Source: Nitrospira bacterium HGW-Nitrospira-1
GTDB taxonomy: Bacteria; Nitrospirota; Thermodesulfovibrionia; Thermodesulfovibrionales; UBA6898
NCBI GenBank assembly: GCA_002839535.1
Contig: PGYF01000003.1
Coordinates: 1-30,747 of the forward strand
Length of the DNA stretch: 30,747 bases
Reading direction: 5' to 3'
Shown here: one piece after another, positions 1 through 6,929 of the stretch
Layout of the letters: the number at the start of each line of letters is the position of its first letter
Numbering within the stretch: the first letter of the stretch is position 1
Notes under the pieces: model-generated
The model's input: the letters and a program-made list of their open reading frames with translations, nothing else
Database searches by the model: none
Told to the model about the DNA's origin: nothing
Made by a program: the position numbers and the translations under genes

Positions 1-2
1 TT

Positions 3-77
3 GAAAAAACGAATCCTGAGTGGAAGGATTTGTATGAAGATTTAATATCTGGATTCCCCGATCAAGTCGTGGAATGA
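3..77 (+). CDS. Possible C-terminal end of a gene entering from the left
   Basis: An open frame enters from the left edge and stops with TGA at 75-77, giving 24 residues that begin EKTNPEWKDLYEDLISG. The composition (acidic, aromatic, amphipathic) looks like real protein, but the last codons run into the 21-nt tandem repeat, so the natural C-terminus may have been changed by the repeat. The family is not recognisable from so short a piece. It may equally be a chance open frame. Confidence 0.3.
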   Translation, partial: EKTNPEWKDLYEDLISGFPDQVVE

Positions 78-180
78 CGGAGGGGGGTCGTGGAATGACG
101 GAGGGGGGTCGTGGAATGACGGAGGGGTGTCGTGGAATGACGGAGGGGTGTCGTGGAATGACGGAGGGGGGTCGTGGAAT
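66..180 (+). repeat. 21-nt tandem repeat, five full copies plus a partial sixth
   Basis: The unit GTCGTGGAATGACGGAGGGG plus one variable base (G or T) occurs five times head to tail from 66 to 170. A partial sixth copy covers 171-180. The only variation among full units is the last base. Just upstream, ATTCCCCGA (53-61) and TCGTGGAAT (67-75) form a near-perfect inverted repeat, so the array seems to have grown from one arm of a short palindromic element. The unit core GTGGAATGACG recurs in reverse complement at the right end of the window. Because 21 is a multiple of three, open frames cross the array, but they are not credible genes. Confidence 0.95.
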
Positions 181-295
181 AACATGATTTGTGACAAGAA
201 TGACCCACACGATTACGCGAAGACCCAGAAAAATAACTCACCTGCATTCATAAAAACAGCCTCATCGAAAATTCGTCGAAAGTTTATCCGGGGCG

Positions 296-325
296 TTGAC
301 TTGGAATTATTTTCTCGGATAAGAT
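296..325 (+). promoter_or_regulatory. Sigma-70-type promoter for the rpiB operon
   Basis: TTGACT (296-301) and TAAGAT (320-325) are separated by 18 nt. A start about seven bases past the -10 box would fall near 332, downstream of the ATG at 329. This supports the ATG at 347 as the rpiB start. Prediction from sequence only. Confidence 0.5.
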
Positions 326-346
326 AATATGCCTCAGGTTAAAATT

Positions 347-811
347 ATGAATAAAATTGCTATTGGAAGTGATCATGCCGGTTTTGGGCTGAAGGAAGAC
401 GTATTGGGACTGCTCAAAGATCTCAATATCGATATTGTTGACTGCGGCACGAATACTACGGAATCTGTTGACTACCCTGACTTTGGCGCCAGGGTTTCAG
501 AGCTTGTTTCTTCCGGAGAAGTTGAAAGAGGCATACTGATCTGCGGGACAGGCATTGGAATGTCAATCGTAGCAAACAAATACCCCAATGTAAGGGCAGC
601 CCTTTGCAATGATCTCTTCAGCGCAAAGATGAGCAGGCTGCATAATGACGCCAATATCCTGGCGCTTGGCAGCAGGGTTATAGAGAAAAACCTGGCTGCT
701 GAAATCGTGAAAGTATGGTTAAGCACACCCTTTGAAGGTGGAAGACATCTTAAGCGTCTTGATAAAATCAGGAAAATAGAGGAAAAACTGAATATCCATG
801 GCAACTACTGA
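347..811 (+). CDS. rpiB: Ribose-5-phosphate isomerase B
   Basis: Interconverts ribose-5-phosphate and ribulose-5-phosphate in the non-oxidative pentose phosphate pathway; cytosolic. The 154-residue protein has the usual RpiB length. It shows GSDHAG at residues 7-12, DYPDFG at 42-47 and the catalytic segment CGTGIGMS with Cys66 and Thr68, then SRLHNDANILALGSR with the phosphate-binding His/Arg region. An in-frame ATG at 329 would add MPQVKI. The ATG at 347 is preferred because an AGG lies eight bases upstream, the family N-terminus begins at this point, and the likely transcription start is near 332. It is the first gene of the operon, and its last 14 bases overlap the start of glyA, so translation is probably coupled. 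Confidence 0.95.
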   Translation: MNKIAIGSDHAGFGLKEDVLGLLKDLNIDIVDCGTNTTESVDYPDFGARVSELVSSGEVERGILICGTGIGMSIVANKYPNVRAALCNDLFSAKMSRLHNDANILALGSRVIEKNLAAEIVKVWLSTPFEGGRHLKRLDKIRKIEEKLNIHGNY

Positions 812-2063
812 CCTGAAAACAGCTGACCCTGAAGTATATGAGGCAATTCAGAAGGAAAAGGACCGGGAGCATGAAAAGATCGTGCTGATCGCTTCAGAGA
901 ACTATGTGAGCGAGGCTGTTTTGGAGGCCCAAGGTTCCATTTTTACAAACAAGTATGCCGAAGGGTATCCGTCAAAGAGATATTACGGCGGCTGTGAATA
1001 TGCCGACATTGTTGAGAACCTTGCTATTGAACGGGCAAAGAAGATCTTTGGCGCAGAGCACGTCAATGTGCAGCCGCATTCCGGCTCACAGGCCAATATG
1101 GCGGTTTATTTTTCCGTCCTCAAGCCCGGCGATACCATTCTTGGGATGAGGCTGAACCACGGGGGACACCTTACTCATGGCGCTTCAGTGAATTTCTCCG
1201 GTACGCTTTATCATAATATTTCCTACGGAGTGAACAAGAACGGATATATTGATTACGAAGAAGTAAAAAGGCTTGCATTAGAACACAAACCCCGCATGAT
1301 CGTTGTCGGCGCAAGCGCCTACTCAAGAACAATTGATTTTAAGGCATTTTCGGATATAGCAAGGGGATCAGGGGCATACCTGCTGGCAGACATAGCCCAT
1401 ATTGCAGGGCTGGTTGCTGCTGGGGTCCATCCGTCACCGATACCTTACGCTGATTTTGTGACTACAACAAATCATAAGACCCTCAGGGGGCCGCGCGGCG
1501 GGATGATAATGTGCAAGGCAGAGTATGCGAAGGCAGTAGACAAAATGATCTTTCCGGGAATTCAGGGAGGGCCGCTTGTTCATGTTATCGCTGCAAAGGC
1601 AACGGCATTGAAAGAGGCCATGACTGAAGATTTCAAGATATATCAGCAGCGAATTGTCGAAAATGCAAAAACCCTTGCTGAGGAACTTCTCAGGAGAGGG
1701 TTCAGCATTATTTCCGGCGGAACAGACAACCACCTTATGCTTATTGACCTTACGAATAAAAATATTACAGGGAAAGACGCAGAGACCGCTCTCGACAAGG
1801 CAGGGATTACTGTCAACAAAAACGCCATACCATATGATGAGAGGCCCCCGGCGATTACGAGCGGTATACGCCTTGGCACTCCGTGCATAACAACACGGGG
1901 GATGGGAAGGCCTGAGATGATTGAGATAGCAGACCTGATCTCGTCTGTAATTAACAATAGCACAGCCCCGGAAGCGATTGCTGCAATCGCCAGGAGGGTC
2001 AAGGATCTTTGTGACAGGTTCCCTGTATATAAATATAAGAATATCACCGGCAGTTTCAGATGA
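798..2063 (+). CDS. glyA: Serine hydroxymethyltransferase
   Basis: PLP enzyme converting serine and tetrahydrofolate to glycine and 5,10-methylene-THF, the main source of one-carbon units. The protein has 421 residues, close to the usual 415-420. Visible family segments are IASENYVSEAV near residue 31, YAEGYPSKRYYGGCEY, VQPHSGSQAN, and the PLP-lysine segment TTTNHKTLRGPRGG with Lys227. Most family members have Thr where this one has Asn225, two residues before the lysine. The substitution is conservative enough to leave function likely. The ATG lies inside the end of rpiB (14-nt overlap), and the stop overlaps the nrdR start as ATGA. The rpiB-glyA-nrdR arrangement links pentose, one-carbon and nucleotide metabolism. 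Confidence 0.97.
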   Translation: MATTDLKTADPEVYEAIQKEKDREHEKIVLIASENYVSEAVLEAQGSIFTNKYAEGYPSKRYYGGCEYADIVENLAIERAKKIFGAEHVNVQPHSGSQANMAVYFSVLKPGDTILGMRLNHGGHLTHGASVNFSGTLYHNISYGVNKNGYIDYEEVKRLALEHKPRMIVVGASAYSRTIDFKAFSDIARGSGAYLLADIAHIAGLVAAGVHPSPIPYADFVTTTNHKTLRGPRGGMIMCKAEYAKAVDKMIFPGIQGGPLVHVIAAKATALKEAMTEDFKIYQQRIVENAKTLAEELLRRGFSIISGGTDNHLMLIDLTNKNITGKDAETALDKAGITVNKNAIPYDERPPAITSGIRLGTPCITTRGMGRPEMIEIADLISSVINNSTAPEAIAAIARRVKDLCDRFPVYKYKNITGSFR

Positions 2064-2521
2064 AATGTCCTTTCTGCGAAAATCCCCAAGACAAGGTAAT
2101 AGACTCACGAACGACCAAAGAGGGAAACGCAATCCGTCGAAGGAGAGAATGCCTTAAATGCGGGGAACGTTTTACTTCCTATGAGAGGGTTGAGGATGTA
2201 GCGCCGATGGTTGCAAAAAAAGACGGCAGGCGTGAGCCGTTTAATGCATCAAAGATAAAGAGCGGGCTGCTGATTGCATGCAAAAAAAGGCCGATCGAGA
2301 TGGACAGAATTGATGAAATCGTTGACAATATTGAGAAAAAGCTGATCGGGCTGAGTGTGAAGGAGATACAAAGCTCCTGGATAGGCGAAGAGATCATGTC
2401 GGCCCTGAAGGACCTGGACCAGGTCGCCTATGTCAGATTTGCCTCTGTATATCATCAATTCAAAGACATTAATGACCTGATGGATGAAGTAAAAATGTTG
2501 TTTGATCAGAAAAAAAGATAA
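2060..2521 (+). CDS. nrdR: Transcriptional repressor NrdR
   Basis: Nucleotide-sensing repressor of ribonucleotide reductase genes. The 153-residue protein has the standard length and the two family domains. The N-terminal zinc ribbon has Cys3, Cys6, Cys31 and Cys34, with the basic run RRRRECLKCG between the pairs. An ATP-cone follows from about residue 48 (VAKKDGRREPFNASKI). The ATG overlaps the glyA stop by four bases and the TAA stop shares one base with the nadE start, so all three are probably translated together. No NrdR-box pair was identified in the window, and no ribonucleotide reductase gene is present here. Confidence 0.97.
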   Translation: MKCPFCENPQDKVIDSRTTKEGNAIRRRRECLKCGERFTSYERVEDVAPMVAKKDGRREPFNASKIKSGLLIACKKRPIEMDRIDEIVDNIEKKLIGLSVKEIQSSWIGEEIMSALKDLDQVAYVRFASVYHQFKDINDLMDEVKMLFDQKKR

Positions 2522-4254
2522 TGAAATTATTGCGCCTGGCGCTTGCACAGATAAATTCAACGGTCGGCGATCTTGAAGGAAATTCAAAAAAAATCCTGGG
2601 TTATATAAAAAAGGCAGGCAGGCACAAGGCCGATATCATTGCATTCCCTGAACTTGCATTGACAGGATATCCACCTGAGGATCTGGTGCTTAAACCGCAA
2701 TTTATATCCGACAATAAGGCTGAACTGAAAAAGATAAGCAATCGAACATACGGGATTATAGTTATTACCGGCTTTGTTGATGCGGACAAAGACGGTTTAT
2801 ATAACGCCGCTGCCGTAATAAGCGAGGGCAGGGTGGTCGATATATATCACAAGATTTTTTTGCCGAACTACGGGGTATTTGATGAGCAGCGGTATTTTAA
2901 ATCAGGCAGGCAGTTTCCTGTGTACAATATTGCAGGGGCCAGGATCGGCGTCAGTATCTGTGAGGACATCTGGCGCAGGGAAGGACCCGCACGTACTCAG
3001 GCCATGGCCGGCGCTGAGGTGATCATCAATATCAATGCCTCACCCTATGAAATGGGGAAACCCCGGTTGAGGAAAAAAATACTGGCAGAGCGTTCTTCTG
3101 AGAATGCCGTGATGATTGCTTATCTGAATGCTGTCGGTGGACAGGACGAACTGGTTTTTGACGGCTTCAGCATGGTCTATGACCATGAAGGCCGCTTGAT
3201 TGCAAGAGGAAGACAGTTTGAAGAAGACCTGATAGTCATTGATCTTGATATGGAGCGCATCAGAAAGTCCAGAAAGAGCAGAAAACTATTTACAGGGCAG
3301 ATATCCGCCGGAACCGCCTGTGCTGTAAAGAAGATCAAAATACCCGTAACAGAATATCCTGAAAGGCAACTGCTCAAGAAACCGTCTGTGGAACCGGCCC
3401 TTGAGAAAGAAGAAGAGGTGTACAGCGCCCTTGTGCTCGGCACGTCAGATTATGTGGAGAAGAATGGTTTCAGAGGTGTGGTGTTTGGGCTTAGCGGCGG
3501 CATTGATTCATCACTGGTGGCTGCCATAGCCACAGACGCCATCGGCAAAGAAAATGTAACCGGTCTTTTTATGCCCTCAAAATACACTTCGCCAGAGAGT
3601 CGCGAGGATGCGTTCAGACTTGCGGCAAATCTCGGGATTGCTATCAAAGAGATGCCGATAGATGATATTCTGAGTGGATACGCGCATACATTATCCGACG
3701 CCTTCAAAGGGAAAAAAGAGGATACAACAGAGGAGAACCTCCAGGCCAGGATACGGGGCAATCTGCTTATGGCATTCTCAAACAAATTCGGTTGGCTTGT
3801 GCTTACTACAGGAAATAAATCAGAGATGAGCGTTGGTTATGCAACGCTCTATGGAGATATGGCAGGCGGTTTTGCGGTCATCAAGGATGTGCCCAAGACG
3901 CTTGTTTATGATGTTAGTAAATGGAGGAATTCCATTGGCGATGGTGCAGTTATTCCTGACAGAGTTTTATGGAAGGAGCCGACCGCTGAACTGAAATACG
4001 GCCAGAAAGACAGCGACACACTCCCGCCCTATTCAATGCTCGATCCAATACTCAAGGCCTATATTGAAGATGAGGTCAGCTTTGAGGATATACTGAAGAC
4101 GGGCTGTGACCCTGAATGTGCAGGAAAAGTAATTCAAATGGTGGACAAAAGCGAGTATAAGCGAAGACAGGCCCCGCCAGGCATAAAGATCACTTCACGG
4201 GCCTTTGGCAGGGACAGACGTTTTCCCATAACCAACAGATACAGGAGTTATTAA
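2521..4254 (+). CDS. nadE: Glutamine-dependent NAD(+) synthetase
   Basis: Last step of NAD biosynthesis: amidates nicotinic acid adenine dinucleotide using ammonia released from glutamine. The 577-residue protein is the long two-domain form. The N-terminal nitrilase-type glutaminase has the Glu44-Lys111-Cys147 triad, seen as FPELALTGYPPEDL, YHKIFLPNYG and SICEDIW. The C-terminal synthetase has the pyrophosphatase loop SGGIDSS at residues 325-331 and TGNKSEMSVGYATLYGDMAGG further on. The start codon overlaps the nrdR stop (TAATG), and the stop overlaps the next ATG in the same way. Both active sites look complete, so the enzyme should work with glutamine as nitrogen donor. Confidence 0.97.
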   Translation: MKLLRLALAQINSTVGDLEGNSKKILGYIKKAGRHKADIIAFPELALTGYPPEDLVLKPQFISDNKAELKKISNRTYGIIVITGFVDADKDGLYNAAAVISEGRVVDIYHKIFLPNYGVFDEQRYFKSGRQFPVYNIAGARIGVSICEDIWRREGPARTQAMAGAEVIININASPYEMGKPRLRKKILAERSSENAVMIAYLNAVGGQDELVFDGFSMVYDHEGRLIARGRQFEEDLIVIDLDMERIRKSRKSRKLFTGQISAGTACAVKKIKIPVTEYPERQLLKKPSVEPALEKEEEVYSALVLGTSDYVEKNGFRGVVFGLSGGIDSSLVAAIATDAIGKENVTGLFMPSKYTSPESREDAFRLAANLGIAIKEMPIDDILSGYAHTLSDAFKGKKEDTTEENLQARIRGNLLMAFSNKFGWLVLTTGNKSEMSVGYATLYGDMAGGFAVIKDVPKTLVYDVSKWRNSIGDGAVIPDRVLWKEPTAELKYGQKDSDTLPPYSMLDPILKAYIEDEVSFEDILKTGCDPECAGKVIQMVDKSEYKRRQAPPGIKITSRAFGRDRRFPITNRYRSY

Positions 4255-4502
4255 TGAGACGTATCAGTATTGTAATCATTGCCTTGTCGCTCAGTTTCTT
4301 TTCCCCTGCAGCATATACTGCCGAGAAGGATGCTTTTCAGTTTAAAAAACAGCTGGAGTTGCAGCAGGTCAAACTCAAAAAACCCGTAAAGATCAAGCTG
4401 AGACGTTCTGCAAAGGACGAATATACCTGGGAACTTACAGGGGATGATGCGGACGAGATTATAAGGACAGATAAAAAACTGAGAAAGATGCTGAACCAAT
4501 AG
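4254..4502 (+). CDS. Small exported protein of unknown function
   Basis: 82 residues. The first 22 form a typical Sec signal peptide (MRR, then a hydrophobic core ISIVIIALSLSFF, then AAYTA as the likely cleavage site). The mature part is about 60 residues, charged and Lys-rich (LKKPVKIKLRRSAKDEYTWEL), with no cysteine and no further membrane segment. It overlaps nadE by one base (TAATG) and rsmI by one base (TAGTG), so it is clearly part of the operon and unlikely to be a chance frame. I do not recognise a family. The mature part could be a small periplasmic beta-strand protein, but that is a guess. Confidence 0.75.
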   Translation: MRRISIVIIALSLSFFSPAAYTAEKDAFQFKKQLELQQVKLKKPVKIKLRRSAKDEYTWELTGDDADEIIRTDKKLRKMLNQ

Positions 4503-5326
4503 TGAAGGGTACACTCTATATTGTTTCAACACCTATTGGCAATCTTGAGGACATTACCTTACGTGCGTTGAGGGTGCTGAAAGAAGTCGATGTCATAGCT
4601 GCCGAAGACACAAGACATTCGCTGAAACTGCTCAACCACTACGCTATATCGAAGCCCCTGATCAGCTACTGGGGAGAGAAGGAGAAGGTAAAGGCAGAGG
4701 AAACGCTCAGGATACTCAATTCCGGGCAAACTGTTGCGCTTATTTCTGATGCAGGCACTCCTGGAATATCCGACCCTGGGAATGTACTTATCAGAAAGGC
4801 CATTGAAGAAGGCATTACGGTTGTCCCTATTCCCGGGCCAACAGCAGCTATCGCAGCGCTTTCCATATCAGGCTTTTCAACAGACGCCTTTATATTCCGG
4901 GGATTCCTGCCGGCAAAGGAGTCCCAGAGATTAAAGGAGCTGAAAAAGCTCAGCCTTGATCCCCGGACGATTGTGCTTTATGAGGCCCCGCACAGGATAC
5001 GCGAGACACTGGTTGACATTGGAGAAATTTACCAGGACAGGAGAGCGGTTGTCATAAAAGAGATCACCAAATTTTATGAAGAGGTATCCAGGGGGACTGC
5101 AACAGTCATCCTTGAGCAGCTTGAATCCTCGAAGATTGCCGGTGAATATGTCATTGTGCTGGAAGGCAGGCCTGAGGAGAAAAGGAATACGATTGAGGAT
5201 GCCCTGATCGAGATCAGGACTCTCCTAAGGAGAGGGCTGGGGAGAAAAGAGGCAGTAAAGAGGATTGCAGGGGAGTACGGCATCAGCAGAAAAGAGCTCT
5301 ATGACAGAAGCCTCTCAGGAAAATAG
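4502..5326 (+). CDS. rsmI: 16S rRNA (cytidine-2'-O) methyltransferase RsmI
   Basis: SAM-dependent tetrapyrrole-methylase-fold enzyme that 2'-O-methylates a cytidine of 16S rRNA in the decoding region. The 274-residue length is typical. Family segments are LYIVSTPIGNLEDITLRAL at the N-terminus, AAEDTRHSLKLL, ISDAGTPGISDPG (residues 79-91), IPGPTAAIAALSISG, and YEAPHRIRETL. The start is GTG at 4502, sharing its G with the TAG stop of the preceding gene. The C-terminal 50 residues carry the helical tail found in this family (GLGRKEAVKRIAGEYG). It is the last gene of the operon; no convincing terminator follows before the repeat region at 5353. Confidence 0.95.
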   Translation: MKGTLYIVSTPIGNLEDITLRALRVLKEVDVIAAEDTRHSLKLLNHYAISKPLISYWGEKEKVKAEETLRILNSGQTVALISDAGTPGISDPGNVLIRKAIEEGITVVPIPGPTAAIAALSISGFSTDAFIFRGFLPAKESQRLKELKKLSLDPRTIVLYEAPHRIRETLVDIGEIYQDRRAVVIKEITKFYEEVSRGTATVILEQLESSKIAGEYVIVLEGRPEEKRNTIEDALIEIRTLLRRGLGRKEAVKRIAGEYGISRKELYDRSLSGK

Positions 5327-5487
5327 ATGATTCTGCCGGACCTGTGGTTTTTTTAACCCGAAAAATGCATTTGAATTATGCTCGCATGGACACGAATGCC
5401 TTCAAAGTCTGGAAATTCCAACAGGATTTTCCAGTATGCCGTAATACAATTTACAATCGCTGAAAGAATAATTATATGCAGCCCCAA

Positions 5488-5703
5488 TTGAGCGATTCTT
5501 ATGCTTTTTGTCATTCTACGACTCCCTTTTTGTCCAGGGCGTCAAAAGTCAAAACAAATTTATTCTGTCATTGTCCGGCTTGACCCCCGCATCAAGCATG
5601 CCCTCTGACTTGATCAGGGGGTCGGACAATGACACTCATTGGGTGATTAAGTTTTTGGCGCCACGCCCTGTCTAATAAGGTTATTTTTAAAAGAATCGCT
5701 CAA
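5488..5703. mobile_element. Small inverted-repeat element inserted in MITE copy A
   Basis: A 216-base segment absent from copy B, bounded by perfect 13-nt inverted repeats: TTGAGCGATTCTT (5488-5500) and AAGAATCGCTCAA (5691-5703). TATATGCA just to the left (5473-5480) and TATGTGCA just to the right (5706-5713) could be a decayed 8-bp target duplication with one mismatch. The segment has no gene and holds the palindrome at 5566-5634. It behaves like a second non-autonomous element nested in the first. Confidence 0.7.
5566..5634. repeat. Dispersed-type palindromic repeat
   Basis: TGTCATTGTCCG (5566-5577) pairs perfectly with CGGACAATGACA (5623-5634). Inside these, GACCCCC (5582-5588) pairs with GGGGGTC (5617-5623, sharing one base with the outer arm), and ATCAAG (5591-5596) can pair with CTTGAT (5609-5614). 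The result is a long hairpin of the type that is scattered in many copies through genomes of this kind. CTTGATC next to a G run also appears, in reverse complement, at 55-66. Confidence 0.8.
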
Positions 5704-5803
5704 CTTATGTGCAAATCTCAAATTGTATTCCGGCATGTATAAGGTGGCGGGCAAAATACTTTTCAGTCATCCATGTCCATGCTGATTGCATTTTTTGGGT
5801 TAA

Positions 5804-6069
5804 CCCTCATCATTTCTGTCATGCCTGTGTCAGGGCCGAAGATATATCTGCTGGTGGATATTTACAGGATGAAACAGACTTGCTTCTATTGTAAATCATT
5901 GTTTAACCATTGGAACAGTTGTATTTAAGGCGTATCCAATCAGCGCAGACAACTGTTTTATTGTTTTGGAATATGATAACGTTGTATGCAATTTATACAA
6001 CGGCGTTAGACATTTGGAATACGACTGTTCTTGTAAAAATAAAAAATGTTTTAATTTGTTATTTTTTTG
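5804..6069 (+). promoter_or_regulatory. AT-rich upstream region with operator-like repeats
   Basis: No credible gene lies here. CGTTGTAT (5980-5987) and ATACAACG (5995-6002) form a perfect 8-bp inverted repeat around 7 bases. AACAGTTGT (5914-5922) and ACAACTGTT (5949-5957) form a 9-bp one. TTGGAA followed by a GTTGTA-like element occurs three times (near 5910, 5966 and 6014), spaced about 50 bases. The cluster lies just upstream of the promoter of the winged-helix gene at 6109 and could be its autoregulatory operator. Confidence 0.45.
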
Positions 6070-6099
6070 TTGACAAACATAAAAGGATTGTGATATAAA
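6070..6099 (+). promoter_or_regulatory. Strong sigma-70-type promoter giving a near-leaderless message
   Basis: TTGACA (6070-6075) and TATAAA (6094-6099) are separated by 18 nt. A normal start about seven bases after the -10 box would fall near 6106, only a few bases before the ATG at 6109 (or 6112). No ribosome binding site is present upstream of the gene. Confidence 0.65.
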
Positions 6100-6108
6100 T
6101 ATAAACAG

Positions 6109-6678
6109 ATGATGACAAAACCAGCGCGAACTACATTAACAAGTTTATTCTCCTCGGCGATCAGGGCTGAGGTTCTTGCACTTCTCTTAAACAATCCCGA
6201 AGAAAAGTTTTACGTTAGAGAAATTGCAACGCTATTAAGGAAAAACCCTTCGGGAGTCAAGAGAGAGTTGGATAAGCTCGAAAAAATGGGGATTCTGATA
6301 AGTAAGAGGGTGGCGAATCTGAAGTATTTTCAGGCGGAAAAGAAATCACCGCTGTTTGCAGAATTAAAAAACCTTATTGCAAAGTCACAGGGAATTCACG
6401 GGGCGCTTAAGGCTTTGCTGAAAACATCCAATATAAAACTCGCATTTATCTATGGTCCTTATGCGGAAAGTGAGGATGCTGACGCCGTAAATCTCCTTCT
6501 TGTGGGTGTGAATTCACTGCCCATGGAAAGTGTCAGTGATGTTGAAGAGAAGTTCGGCAAGAAGGTGCATATTTCTGTAATTGATGAAAATGAGTTTAAA
6601 GGCAAAAAAGAAAGCGGAGATATTGAACTCGGAAAGCTTCTGTCAGGGGATAAAATAATGCTGATGGGGAAGCTTTAA
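6109..6678 (+). CDS. Winged-helix regulator fused to a degenerate nucleotidyltransferase domain
   Basis: 189 residues. Residues about 10-75 are a winged helix-turn-helix (LALLLNNPEEKFYVREIATLL, then VKRELDKLEKMGILISKR), resembling ArsR/MarR-like DNA-binding domains. Residues about 105-185 resemble the MNT-type nucleotidyltransferase fold (IKLAFIYGPYAESEDADAVNLLLVG). The catalytic pattern is lost: the usual GS is GP, and the DxD aspartates align with Ala and Asn. It is therefore more likely a ligand-sensing or structural domain than an active transferase. Transcription probably starts within a few bases of the ATG, and ATG 6112 is an equally good start. The small basic peptide gene follows after 44 bases and probably shares the message. 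Confidence 0.8.
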   Translation: MMTKPARTTLTSLFSSAIRAEVLALLLNNPEEKFYVREIATLLRKNPSGVKRELDKLEKMGILISKRVANLKYFQAEKKSPLFAELKNLIAKSQGIHGALKALLKTSNIKLAFIYGPYAESEDADAVNLLLVGVNSLPMESVSDVEEKFGKKVHISVIDENEFKGKKESGDIELGKLLSGDKIMLMGKL

Positions 6679-6722
6679 CTTACTTTTCCCCGTATTCCGG
6701 GGATGGAAAGGTGGTGAAGAAC

Positions 6723-6809
6723 ATGGCGGTAAAGAAACCAGCAGCAAAGAAAGCAGCTCCGGCAAAAAAAGCAGCAGCAAAGAAAGCAGCTCCGAAGAAG
6801 AAAAAATAA
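6723..6809 (+). CDS. Lys/Ala-rich histone-H1-like peptide, 28 residues
   Basis: ATG 6723 to TAA 6807-6809 encodes MAVKKPAAKKAAPAKKAAAK and eight more residues ending in KKKK. About 46 percent of residues are lysine, the rest almost all alanine and proline, with the repeating AAKKAAP pattern of eukaryotic H1 tails and bacterial H1-like proteins. GGTGG about nine bases upstream is a good ribosome binding site, and a strong terminator follows within 25 bases, so this looks like a true gene. The peptide probably binds nucleic acid through charge. It may be a complete mini-protein or a remnant of a longer H1-like gene. Confidence 0.7.
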   Translation: MAVKKPAAKKAAPAKKAAAKKAAPKKKK

Positions 6810-6830
6810 GTTATCTGTTCTTTCTTCTAT

Positions 6831-6864
6831 GGCTGGAGAATTGTGGTTCTCCAGCCTTTTTTTT
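6831..6864 (+). terminator. Rho-independent terminator
   Basis: GGCTGGAGAA (6831-6840) and TTCTCCAGCC (6847-6856) form a perfect 10-bp stem with a 6-base loop, followed directly by eight T residues. It ends the transcript of the winged-helix gene and the H1-like peptide. Confidence 0.95.
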
Positions 6865-6929
6865 AATTATATTAGCATAATTAGGCAGAATTGTGGCGAA
6901 AAAAAATAGACAGATTCAACTCATTGATA

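Larger units (their letters stand above)
5353..5803. mobile_element. MITE copy A, interrupted by a second insertion
   Basis: A long imperfect palindrome bounded by CCCGAAAAATG (from 5357) and CATTTTTTGGG (to 5799), directly flanked on both sides by TTAA (5353-5356 and 5800-5803), which reads as a 4-bp target duplication. Its two arms match those of copy B at 11093-11303 in opposite orientation over about 210 bases. The stretch 5357-5480 corresponds to the right arm of B, and about 5704-5799 to its left arm. The middle is split by about 220 extra bases (separate entry). There is no coding capacity, so any transposase must be supplied from elsewhere. Confidence 0.85.

Noticed and set aside
66..180. 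CRISPR array
   Set aside because: The units are directly adjacent with no spacers, so this is a tandem repeat.
127..327. Open frame of 66 residues with a WNDGG(V/G)S repeat, and its opposite-strand counterpart
   Set aside because: Both arise only because the 21-nt repeat keeps frame; composition is that of the repeat and there is no ribosome binding site.
5709..6098. Two plus-strand open frames of about 60 residues in the 5.7-6.1 kb gap
   Set aside because: They cover MITE sequence and AT-rich regulatory DNA, have no ribosome binding site and no protein-like composition.
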